From NCBI GenBank assembly GCA_030591285.1, contig JAUVBH010000052.1, forward strand, positions 1 through 8,684: a stretch of 8,684 nucleotides of DNA. The letters run 5' to 3'. The DNA comes from Thermoplasmatota archaeon. Lineage in GTDB: Archaea > Thermoplasmatota > Penumbrarchaeia > Penumbrarchaeales > Penumbrarchaeaceae. Both the position numbers and the translations under genes were made by a program. Numbering within the stretch: the first letter of the stretch is position 1; each line of letters begins with the position of its first letter. A model generated the notes under the pieces. It saw nothing but the letters and a program-made list of their open reading frames with translations, was not told the DNA's origin and searched no databases. Below are positions 1 to 6,449 of this stretch, piece by piece.

Positions 1-149
1 AACCTGTGGATAAGGTGGTGGGTGGATTATTGGAGAACATGTTGAAGCTCGGTCTTCTGCAACTTGATTATCGACCTGATGGTGTTCGATCGGAAGAATA
101 CAAGAAAAAGGCGAAGAAGGTCATTGTCAGAGAAGAGGACAAGGAATGA
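1..149 (+). CDS. C-terminal end of an unidentified protein (partial)
   Basis: An open frame enters from the left edge, reading whole codons from base 3 and stopping at TGA 147-149, which leaves 48 visible residues. The visible tail starts PVDKVVGGLLENMLKLGLLQ and ends in a lysine- and glutamate-rich stretch (KKKAKK, then REEDKE). The first half could be an amphipathic helix followed by a short strand, as in the end of a winged-helix or other small alpha/beta domain, but this is a guess. The charged tail is typical of a cytoplasmic protein C-terminus. The frame is credible because the codon choice matches the other genes and the stop is followed directly by a promoter-like AT-rich stretch serving the next gene. 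No family can be named from the visible part. Confidence 0.6.
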   Translation, partial: PVDKVVGGLLENMLKLGLLQLDYRPDGVRSEEYKKKAKKVIVREEDKE

Positions 150-184
150 GGACCGTGAGAGACGTTGTCATACTTCGACAACAA

Positions 185-193
185 TATATTTAT
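185..193 (+). promoter_or_regulatory. Probable TATA box for the surface peptidase gene
   Basis: TATATTTAT lies in the only AT-rich stretch between the upstream stop (149) and the peptidase start (273). At the usual archaeal distance of about 25-27 bases, transcription would begin near 214, giving a leader of about 60 bases. A second, weaker candidate is TACATATAG, just downstream at about 200-208. Either position places the in-frame ATG at 165 upstream of the transcript start, which argues against that start. Confidence 0.45.
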
Positions 194-263
194 TCATAGT
201 ACATATAGAGGCCAGAGCAGTTCTCTTCAGGCAGCTGTTTCGAGGCTGCCTATGTTCGGCATC

Positions 264-269
264 GGTGAT
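264..269 (+). promoter_or_regulatory. Shine-Dalgarno site that decides the start of the surface peptidase
   Basis: GGTGAT lies three bases before ATG 273. It can pair over all six bases with the AUCACC segment of the archaeal 16S rRNA 3' end. The other in-frame ATGs, at 165 and 252, have no comparable signal. Confidence 0.6.
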
Positions 270-272
270 ATA

Positions 273-3200
273 ATGCGGACGAATACCAGCTACTGGAGAT
301 ATTTTCTGGTTATGTTAGTGGCCCTTGCTTTTCTTTCCCCCCTATATTCTTTCACAGGATCGGCTGTGGAAAGCAAACTGCCATTGGGTTATGAAGGTGT
401 CTCCTACCAGGACATGACACCCATAGACAAGATCACATTCATAGATCACGACAGGGAAGGAGTAGATGACGACTACGCCTTCCTGGCTTCAGTCCCAGCA
501 TCTGTGTTCTATTCCAAAAGCGATGGCAGGGTTCTGATGAACCCGGTAATTTTCTATGAACCTCCCATGGACACATCCGATGAAGAAAGGGTCCAGAACA
601 CCTACCCTGCAATTTCGTATCTGGCAGAAGACCTTATGACCGTTGCTGATGGAGAACTCGATAGGATCGAACTGATAGGTTTCCAGGGTAATGCTCCAGG
701 CGATATCGGAAATGCCTGGAGAGCATCGGAGGTCGCCCATATCGATGCAGACGGTCCTTTTGCAACCTCTGCCAAGATCGCCATCGAGAACTGGGAATGG
801 TCTGACGAGGCAGTGCTCGCAGTGGTCAACAACGAACCGAAAGTTGTCGACGAACTCATGCGGGGCCAGGTCACTGGAAAGACCCCGGATTCATCACAGA
901 GATCCGGATCAGAAACTGGTCAGAAACAACCATCCCCTGTTGACCCCAACATGCACAGCTTCACAATAGAACCCGATTTCAAGTATATCAGATCCCAGCT
1001 CACCTGGGGCCAGGATTGGAACCCACTCTCAGAGATCACCGAAAGAGGGAAGGACCCCGATCTTCAGCTTTATGACATGCAGCTTGGCATGGTGGGTGCC
1101 AGTGAGAAATGGAATGTTCTGGAAGGAGCATCCGAGGAGATCGATTCATACATCTACAATTCGGGAGATTGGGAATTTGCAGTAACATACATGCCCACCG
1201 AGAATTCACTGGTCCACGATGAGCTCCCCAACAGCTGGTCCTCGGTCCCGCTTCCATCAGAGGTAACACCATCTGAGAGGGAAGAATGGAGGAAGGACAG
1301 GATCCGGAACGTAATGAACGATAGGATGGAAAGAGGGCTTGAACCAGATGCACCATTTGACTCTGAGGTCGTGTATACCATCGATTACACCCTGTATCCA
1401 GGGGTGGATGTACCTACAAGGATCGAAACTCCTTTCTACTGCAGAGATGCGAAATTCACACTTGAATGGTCCGACAACTCTGCCGATCTTGGTATCATTT
1501 TAAGAGGCCCGGAGGGAGCTGAGATCGCTGTCGCCACAGAGGCAACATCCGGCACAACTCAGATCCTGGAGGTCCCCGAACTCGGCCAGGGAGAATATCA
1601 GGTTTCAGTGGTCAACCTCGCAGGAAAGAATACCGAATTCACTGTAAAATACGAATTCAGACAGATGAAGGAAGAATGGGAAGGAACCAGCTGGGCAGGA
1701 GCTTCCAACGGTGCTGTCATTGCTTCAGCCATCAACGCACCTTTGATGTTCACATCCTCAAGTGGATTGAGCAATTCAGTGGGGGATGCATTGAACACCC
1801 TTGGTGTCAACAAGGTCTACGTTGTCGACATACATGGCCATGCAAGTGAAAATGTATACAAGGACATAGGAGGCCTCAGAGGTTTCTTAAGATCGGAGAT
1901 AGAGGTTGAGAAACTAACCAACTATGATGATCTGTACGGCATGGTCAGTGATGTTGTAGAATACGACGGCGACAGACCTGGCGATGTTGTATTTACCACG
2001 ATCAATCCATGGACATCATGGGACGTCCTGCTTGGAAGGGATGCCACCGGAAATCCAGGTAAGGAGTTTCCCGGGGCCCTTTTTGTGGGTCCTGCGGCCT
2101 TAGCAGCTGCATACCATGGAGCCCCGGTTTTCATTACAGATGTCCATCCGGAACTATCCAGCGCCCAGGCCTGGCACAATGAGTTCTGGGTCTACGCATA
2201 TCATCACAACAGGGCACCACCATCGGTCGCTTGCATGGTCCTTACTGCCAAGAACACCTACAAGGTCCTTGACAGATACGGGTTCGATAAACTCTCACCA
2301 GTGAATGAGGAAGGCAAGCACAAGGAGAGCATTATCACTGTTGCGGATCAGTTCGATATCGGTTCCTCATGGGACAGAGGTCTTGTTGGCGGAGCGGATT
2401 CAGGAAGGATCATGGGAACTCCGGTTGATACCTCGGTATGGGTTTCAAGGAATGGATTGTATCCCAAGATCGTATTCGCTAACCCGGCTGTGGATAAAAC
2501 TCTCGATGAGACCGGAGGAATGAGGATCCAGGGTTCCGAATCAACCAGGGGACCCACAGGGAGATTGATCATCACTGAACCCGAAAGGGAAGAGGAAGTT
2601 GATTTCCCGGTGACAATGTCATGGGTATCATACCAATACAAGTTCAACGAGCAGGCATCGGAATACTGGGGTTGTGAATACACTACCAGAACGGGTATCA
2701 CGCCTTATTTCGACATGTCCGACTCCTCCACTGACCCCGATGGCATTGATCCAGAGGGAAGGTATCCAGATCTGGATTCTTCAGAGATCATCCCGGCTTA
2801 CATAGAAGCCGCAGGATACGACACGGTCTATTCAACGACCTTTGAGGAGACAATGGAGAACCTCAATCGTGGGACACTCCTGTGGCTCGAGGTCATGCAT
2901 GGAGGCCATACCAATTCAGGAGTTGTTGGCTGGTGGGACGAACGAGGTGCCACAGAAAAGAATCCCTGGAGAGGTTACGAAGAAGCGGGCATACCAACCG
3001 GGACAAATACAATGAGGTTCAGAGGAGCAACCGATGATCCGGATGTCGTGACCATGTCCAAAAACGTTGGATTGGATATCACACCGGGTTTCGGCCCTCC
3101 AACAAGCATCGGCATCATTCCGGAAAGGCATGATGGTGTGATCATTGCTATAGCCCAGCAGGGTCAGACCGAATACAGCGAGGATGGTCTGATGATGGAT

Positions 3201-3746
3201 GATGCTCTGGATAACCTCCACTCAATGGGCTTTTCAGCAGGTAGCTGCCTGATAGCCAACACCTACCTTCACCTGATGCTTGTCCGTCACGGTTCTGTCT
3301 TCCAGGTCATTGATCCATGGCTGACATCCTGGTATTCAGCCTTTGCAATGAACATGTTCGTCCGTGACATCTACTACGGACGGACCATGGGGGATGCCTT
3401 CGAAAGAGGAATTTCCCATGTAGGTATCCAATACCTTACTGACGGCTGGTGGTGGGATATCTTCGAGAACCTGGTCTATTATGGAGACCCTGATCTGAAG
3501 ATCTACTCTCCCAAGAACGATTGGGCGGAACCTGTCTCTCTGGAGAAAGGATCTGTCATAGGGGGGCACTCACCATTCGGAGCAAAAGATCACCCTAACG
3601 CCACGAACCAGGGTTTGCTAATAGACATCATCGCATTCCTTGCGTTTGCAGGGTTCATAGGTGCGGGAGCATATGTATTCTACAGATACAGGAAGGGCCA
3701 GGATATTCCTGTCCTGACCAAGATGATGGGAAGATCAAAGGCCTGA
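273..3746 (+). CDS. Large secreted, membrane-anchored C25-like (clan CD) cysteine peptidase
   Basis: The protein has 1157 residues from ATG 273. This start is chosen because GGTGAT precedes it and the signal peptide then begins at once: RTNTSYWRY, then a hydrophobic core at about residues 10-25. Residues about 200-228 form a polar Ser/Gln/Pro linker. Residues about 366-465 look like a beta-sandwich of the PPC or carbohydrate-binding kind. Two stretches, near residues 478-520 and 605-650, alternate small alpha/beta elements with 'A-x-NAPLMFTS' and 'HGAPVFITD' motifs, recalling cell-wall-binding repeat 2 folds. The C-terminal module carries MHGGHTNSG (candidate catalytic His879) and FSAGSCLIA (candidate Cys992). 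It closes with YGDPDLKIY, an ending common in gingipain-type (C25) peptidases. A transmembrane helix at about 1115-1137, followed by RYRKGQ, suggests a short cytoplasmic tail with the bulk outside. The role is probably surface proteolysis or processing. The substrate is unknown, and the peptidase could be inactive because the His-Cys spacing is long. Confidence 0.75.
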   Translation: MRTNTSYWRYFLVMLVALAFLSPLYSFTGSAVESKLPLGYEGVSYQDMTPIDKITFIDHDREGVDDDYAFLASVPASVFYSKSDGRVLMNPVIFYEPPMDTSDEERVQNTYPAISYLAEDLMTVADGELDRIELIGFQGNAPGDIGNAWRASEVAHIDADGPFATSAKIAIENWEWSDEAVLAVVNNEPKVVDELMRGQVTGKTPDSSQRSGSETGQKQPSPVDPNMHSFTIEPDFKYIRSQLTWGQDWNPLSEITERGKDPDLQLYDMQLGMVGASEKWNVLEGASEEIDSYIYNSGDWEFAVTYMPTENSLVHDELPNSWSSVPLPSEVTPSEREEWRKDRIRNVMNDRMERGLEPDAPFDSEVVYTIDYTLYPGVDVPTRIETPFYCRDAKFTLEWSDNSADLGIILRGPEGAEIAVATEATSGTTQILEVPELGQGEYQVSVVNLAGKNTEFTVKYEFRQMKEEWEGTSWAGASNGAVIASAINAPLMFTSSSGLSNSVGDALNTLGVNKVYVVDIHGHASENVYKDIGGLRGFLRSEIEVEKLTNYDDLYGMVSDVVEYDGDRPGDVVFTTINPWTSWDVLLGRDATGNPGKEFPGALFVGPAALAAAYHGAPVFITDVHPELSSAQAWHNEFWVYAYHHNRAPPSVACMVLTAKNTYKVLDRYGFDKLSPVNEEGKHKESIITVADQFDIGSSWDRGLVGGADSGRIMGTPVDTSVWVSRNGLYPKIVFANPAVDKTLDETGGMRIQGSESTRGPTGRLIITEPEREEEVDFPVTMSWVSYQYKFNEQASEYWGCEYTTRTGITPYFDMSDSSTDPDGIDPEGRYPDLDSSEIIPAYIEAAGYDTVYSTTFEETMENLNRGTLLWLEVMHGGHTNSGVVGWWDERGATEKNPWRGYEEAGIPTGTNTMRFRGATDDPDVVTMSKNVGLDITPGFGPPTSIGIIPERHDGVIIAIAQQGQTEYSEDGLMMDDALDNLHSMGFSAGSCLIANTYLHLMLVRHGSVFQVIDPWLTSWYSAFAMNMFVRDIYYGRTMGDAFERGISHVGIQYLTDGWWWDIFENLVYYGDPDLKIYSPKNDWAEPVSLEKGSVIGGHSPFGAKDHPNATNQGLLIDIIAFLAFAGFIGAGAYVFYRYRKGQDIPVLTKMMGRSKA

Positions 3747-3800
3747 AGTTCGGGAACCTGGGTTTCAAGATCGCTGTATCGACACAGTATGTGGAAAAGT

Positions 3801-3808
3801 CATTTATT
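3801..3808 (+). promoter_or_regulatory. Probable TATA box for the YbjQ-HhH / prepilin peptidase pair
   Basis: CATTTATT, preceded by the purine-rich GGAAAAG as a possible BRE, lies in the 91-base gap after the surface peptidase. Transcription would start near 3830, a few bases before ATG 3838, so the message would have almost no leader. This fits the lack of a clear Shine-Dalgarno site there. Confidence 0.45.
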
Positions 3809-3837
3809 CCCATAACCGATTGGTGTAGACCAAGGAC

Positions 3838-4560
3838 ATGGTAGGGAGTGGTAAATTGATACTGACCAACCTGAGTATGGTTCCAGGGAAGAGGATAGCA
3901 AAGACCCTTGGGATCGCCTATGGTTTTTCCTCTGTCAAGGACAAGGATGGGAGGAGATGGTTGATGGACACCAACCGAAAAGAATGGCCGTGGGCAGATT
4001 CACCAGAACATTTTGAAGCCCTGTTCAAGGATGCAGAGAAGAGACTGGAGCTATCAGGATCGAAGATCGGTGGAGATGCCATAATCAAAGTGGAGGGGAA
4101 ACTCTCCAGGGACCAAAATGGAAACCCCGAGATGCTCTTGATGGGAACTGCTGTGAAACTTCTCAAAGATAAAAATGATAACAAAACCGGAACGGTACCC
4201 GAAAAGATCGAGGTGAAGGAAGAGGAGGGAGATTCTATCTCCTTCCAGGTCGATGGTGAAGAGATGACCTGGAAAACGCCACCGGCAACAACTCCCACGA
4301 AGGATGTGCTCAGGAAAATGAGAGAAAGAGGTCCCAAGGAGGTTGAGGTGTATCAGGACGATAGCAAACTGATCATCTTGATAGCCCAGGAGATCGGCAT
4401 CCCTCATGATAGAGCAAAACTTCTCATAGATGGAGGATTTGATTCCCTTGAGAAGATCATCAACGCATCCTCTTCAGAGATATCCACAATTGAAGGTATC
4501 AACCCCACTCAAGCCCGGATCATCAGAAAGAAAGCAAAGGAGATGGAAGCGGAGAAGTGA
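3838..4560 (+). CDS. YbjQ-like domain fused to a helix-hairpin-helix domain
   Basis: The protein has 240 residues. Residues about 6-110 match the YbjQ/DUF74 pattern: a first strand ILTNLSMVPGKRI, then LGIAYG, a helix, GGDAIIKVEG (the family's 'GADAVV-V' position) and finally MLLMGTAVKL. YbjQ proteins form small homo-oligomeric rings, and their biochemical role is not settled. Residues about 111-175 are a charged linker. Residues about 178-236 look like a helix-hairpin-helix/SAM-like unit: IAQEIGIPHDRAKLLIDGGF, then LEKIINASSSEISTIEGI and a helix with ARIIRKKAKE. Such units usually bind DNA non-specifically or mediate protein contacts. No signal peptide or membrane segment is seen, so it is probably cytoplasmic. 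The stop lies 13 bases before the prepilin peptidase start, so the two are probably co-transcribed. The fusion is read directly from one uninterrupted frame, but its function is unknown. Confidence 0.75.
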   Translation: MVGSGKLILTNLSMVPGKRIAKTLGIAYGFSSVKDKDGRRWLMDTNRKEWPWADSPEHFEALFKDAEKRLELSGSKIGGDAIIKVEGKLSRDQNGNPEMLLMGTAVKLLKDKNDNKTGTVPEKIEVKEEEGDSISFQVDGEEMTWKTPPATTPTKDVLRKMRERGPKEVEVYQDDSKLIILIAQEIGIPHDRAKLLIDGGFDSLEKIINASSSEISTIEGINPTQARIIRKKAKEMEAEK

Positions 4561-4573
4561 TCTATTGTTTGGG

Positions 4574-5500
4574 ATGGATACAATTCAGCTGGTCTCACTT
4601 GCGAAGATGTTCATAGTTGGAGGGATCCTTATTGGAAGCTCCATCATGGATGTGAAATACCGCAGAATACCGGATCGGTTCTGGATATTGATGATCCTGG
4701 GAGCTGGACCTCTGACCTTCTGGGAGATGTACCTTCTCGGCGGAGACCAGAGCCCCATTACATTCCTTGCCCTCCTCCTTCCACTCGCCGGGATGTTGTT
4801 CATATTGTATGGATATCCCGAGATCAAGGAGGTATTGAAGGGAAATCCGACGGATGTCATTTTCTTTCTGACCTATCTTGGAGCAATTGTTGGAACTATC
4901 GTTGCATTTGTCTTCGGTAACAGGGAACTGTTCATGGATATTGGTGTGTCCTTCCTTTTCATGCTGCTCTTTTTTGTTTTGTATACTGTTCCCATCGGTG
5001 GAACAAGGATAATCCATGGAGGTGCAGATGCGAAATGTTTGATCGCACTGGCAGCTCTGTTCCCATGGTATGTCCTTGACATGCCAATGCAGGTCGGTCC
5101 TTTTTACGAGATACTAGGGAACATTTCTGCAATGGGGAAAGTGTTCCCAATTTCACTATCGATCCTGTTCAATGCAGCAGTGATAACTGCCGTGATAATG
5201 TTCATCTACCTGCCCATAAGGAACCTCATGAAGGGTGAGTTCTCACTTGGAGCATTCACTTCGTATTTTCTCGATATTGACCAACTGGATGGTGCCCATG
5301 TATGGGTCATAATGAATGTAGATGGCAAACTGGAAAAGAAGGATCCAACACCAAAAGTGATAGAGAAGTTGAGAAAAGATGGGATAGACCGGATCAAGGT
5401 ATCCCCAAAGATACCTTTCATCCTTTCACTAATGGCCGGCTTCTTTATACAGCTAGTGCTGGGTAATATTGTAGCTGCGATATTCCTTTCCTTCTCCTGA
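4574..5500 (+). CDS. Type IV prepilin / preflagellin peptidase (A24 family aspartic membrane protease)
   Basis: The protein has 308 residues and is rich in transmembrane helices. It is expected to cleave class III signal peptides of archaeal pilins or archaellins at the membrane. The two family aspartates are visible: Asp26 in SSIMDVKYRRIPD after the first helix, and Asp152 in GGADAK, the archaeal form of the GxGD motif. They are about 126 residues apart, which is wider than in short FlaK/PibD enzymes and implies extra membrane helices between them. After the second motif come further helices, a soluble segment (about 230-285, DIDQLDGAHVWVIMNVDG onwards) and a last helix. This resembles the archaeal A24 C-terminal extension. 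ATG 4574 is chosen because the frame upstream of it overlaps the HhH domain of the preceding gene and is not membrane-like. A TTG at 4565 is an alternative. GTGATC at 4557-4562 may serve as a ribosome site. No pilin gene is seen in the window. Confidence 0.92.
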   Translation: MDTIQLVSLAKMFIVGGILIGSSIMDVKYRRIPDRFWILMILGAGPLTFWEMYLLGGDQSPITFLALLLPLAGMLFILYGYPEIKEVLKGNPTDVIFFLTYLGAIVGTIVAFVFGNRELFMDIGVSFLFMLLFFVLYTVPIGGTRIIHGGADAKCLIALAALFPWYVLDMPMQVGPFYEILGNISAMGKVFPISLSILFNAAVITAVIMFIYLPIRNLMKGEFSLGAFTSYFLDIDQLDGAHVWVIMNVDGKLEKKDPTPKVIEKLRKDGIDRIKVSPKIPFILSLMAGFFIQLVLGNIVAAIFLSFS

Positions 5501-5508
5501 AGCAGATC

Positions 5509-5946
5509 TCAGATGACACCGGTCTTCTGGAGTGCCTCATGATAATCCTTGGGTGAGAAATAACCCAGGAATTTACCGCTGTCGTCCTTGACGACAACTG
5601 CATAGGGAGCGTACTTCGAGATCTTTAGCAGGACCTCTGAGATGTTGTCATTGGCCGTGATCTCCATGATGTTGGTGTTCATCAGGTCCTCGGCGGCCTT
5701 GTCCTGCAGATCTATTCCCTTTGCAATGGCGATCAGGAACTCCCTAGCTGTGACCGCACCTACTGGTGTGTTGTTCTCATCCAGCAAAAAAATAGCACCT
5801 CTCGGGACCTCCAAGAGTTTCTTTGCCAGGTCCTTACAGGTGGTTGCCTTTTTTACAGCCGTGAACTCGTCTGTAATATCAAATTCCTTGATGCTCATTT
5901 TGTCCAAGTTGGAAGCTGTGTCTCCCTCGGTCCCTTTTCCAGCCAT
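5509..5946 (-). CDS. Small two-CBS-domain protein
   Basis: The protein has 145 residues with two CBS domains filling nearly its whole length. The first is at about 24-78 (RGAIFLLDENNTPVGAVTAREF). The second is at about 84-140 (APYAVVVKDDSGKFLGYFSPKDY). Each ends in the characteristic strand, turn, 'G-x-h-T/S-x-x-(D/E)' and helix. CBS pairs bind adenosyl ligands such as AMP, ATP or SAM and regulate partner proteins. With no fused catalytic domain, this one probably acts as a stand-alone sensor. The ligand and partner cannot be read from sequence. ATG 5946 is chosen because a perfect GGAGG lies seven bases upstream. It converges on the prepilin peptidase with only eight bases between the stops, so transcripts from the two strands may overlap. 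Confidence 0.9.
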   Translation of the reverse strand: MAGKGTEGDTASNLDKMSIKEFDITDEFTAVKKATTCKDLAKKLLEVPRGAIFLLDENNTPVGAVTAREFLIAIAKGIDLQDKAAEDLMNTNIMEITANDNISEVLLKISKYAPYAVVVKDDSGKFLGYFSPKDYHEALQKTGVI

Positions 5947-5953
5947 GTTCCTT

Positions 5954-5958
5954 CCTCC
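5954..5958 (-). promoter_or_regulatory. Strong Shine-Dalgarno site of the CBS protein
   Basis: On the minus strand AAGGAGGAAGGAAC precedes the ATG. GGAGG is complementary to the 16S anti-Shine-Dalgarno and has seven-base spacing. It is the clearest ribosome site in the window and fixes start 5946 over the internal ATG at residue 17. Confidence 0.75.
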
Positions 5959-5980
5959 TTACTCACTTGGAGGATGTTGG

Positions 5981-5990
5981 AATTATAAAA
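5981..5990 (-). promoter_or_regulatory. Probable TATA box of the CBS gene
   Basis: On the minus strand this reads TTTTATAATT. Transcription would start near 5960, just in front of the GGAGG site, giving a leader of about 14 bases. It is back to back with the SRP RNA promoter about 95 bases away. Confidence 0.5.
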
Positions 5991-6017
5991 CCTTATCTCA
6001 AATAGATGGATGTTAAA

Positions 6018-6045
6018 CCAATGGTCAAGTGGGTTTTACCCATTG
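6018..6045. repeat. Inverted repeat in the gap between CBS and SRP RNA genes
   Basis: CCAATGG at 6018-6024 is mirrored by CCATTGG at 6039-6045. A second nested inverted repeat, TGGGT-TTT-ACCCA, spans 6030-6042. The stretch sits between two diverging promoters and outside any gene. It could be a regulator site or a hairpin at the start of an upstream transcript. It may also be chance, given its short arms. Confidence 0.35.
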
Positions 6046-6073
6046 GGTCAAAAAATAGGGCAGCTACCAAAAG

Positions 6074-6083
6074 CTATATAATA
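6074..6083 (+). promoter_or_regulatory. TATA box of the SRP RNA gene
   Basis: CTATATAATA is preceded by the purine-rich CCAAAAG, a possible BRE. Its centre lies about 21-25 bases before the first base that pairs in helix 1 of the SRP RNA (6096-6099), the expected archaeal distance within a few bases. Confidence 0.65.
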
Positions 6084-6095
6084 ATGATTTCCTAC

Positions 6096-6411
6096 GGGGG
6101 ACGCCAGGCTTGGTCGGGGAGCTAGGCCCTCCCTCTTGTTTAACGACTTGCCGCAGAACGGTCTATAGCGGGACGACAGGCATGGGGCGGCGCAACCAGT
6201 ACACCGTTGGTCCAAAGGACAACGATGAAGTAACGTCCCTCGGGGTTGGAAGAGGTATCCTGGTACGACCGGAGGGTCGTTCCGGTACCCTGACTATGGA
6301 AATCGGGTCAGGCCCGGAAGGGAGCAGCCTAACCGTAGATTCCCAACGCTCGTTGGGAGCCGGGACGGAGGAGACCTGAGGAATTACTGGTGGTGGACCA
6401 GGGCGTCCACC
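6096..6411 (+). ncRNA. Archaeal signal recognition particle RNA (7S RNA)
   Basis: This RNA of about 316 bases scaffolds SRP19 and SRP54 to target nascent membrane and secreted proteins. Helix 8 is unmistakable: GTCAGGCCC-GGAA-GGGAGCAGCC with its tetraloop at 6316-6319 and the conserved asymmetric loop that binds the SRP54 M domain. Helix 6, the SRP19 site, is ACGACC-GGAG-GGTCGT at 6265-6280, with outer pairing between GGTA and TACC segments. The 5' domain contains the conserved GAGCTAGGCC segment of helices 3/4 (from 6119). Ends are closed by helix 1, GGACGCC (6099-6105) with GGCGTCC (6402-6408), and CGTCCC pairs with GGGACG in helix 5. Exact ends are uncertain by a few bases. The open frames seen across this stretch on both strands are not genes. 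SRP54, SRP19 and FtsY are not in the window. Confidence 0.97.
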
Positions 6412-6424
6412 TATGTCGGCCTGG

Positions 6425-6436
6425 TTCCTATATTTT
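6425..6436 (+). promoter_or_regulatory. Possible promoter of the HAD gene overlapping the end of the SRP RNA unit
   Basis: TTCCTATATTTT lies just after the SRP RNA and 14-25 bases before ATG 6450. As a TATA box it would start a leaderless message at or near the ATG. The ATTTT run could equally help end the SRP RNA transcript. The distance to the ATG is slightly short, so the assignment is tentative. Confidence 0.4.
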
Positions 6437-6449
6437 GGTAGGTCCCACA

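Noticed and set aside
165..272. An in-frame ATG at 165 would add 36 residues to the surface peptidase.
   Set aside because: It lies upstream of the likely transcript start, has no ribosome site, and would put a polar stretch before the signal peptide. ATG 273 has GGTGAT and an immediate signal sequence.
1833..1841. HGH motif (His521 and His523) in the surface peptidase as an alternative catalytic histidine.
   Set aside because: It lies in the CWB2-like region, far before the C25-like end module, and is not followed by a matching Cys motif at a suitable distance.
4430..4573. Upstream extension of the prepilin peptidase frame.
   Set aside because: It overlaps the HhH coding region of the preceding gene in another frame and is arginine- and serine-rich, unlike a membrane protein start.
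5642..6016. Open frame on the plus strand opposite the CBS gene.
   Set aside because: It is the complement of a well-supported CBS gene with a strong ribosome site, and the translation matches no recognisable pattern.
6390..6449. Upstream in-frame start for the HAD protein.
   Set aside because: It would begin inside SRP RNA helix 1. ATG 6450 sits exactly where the FDMDG strand needs it.
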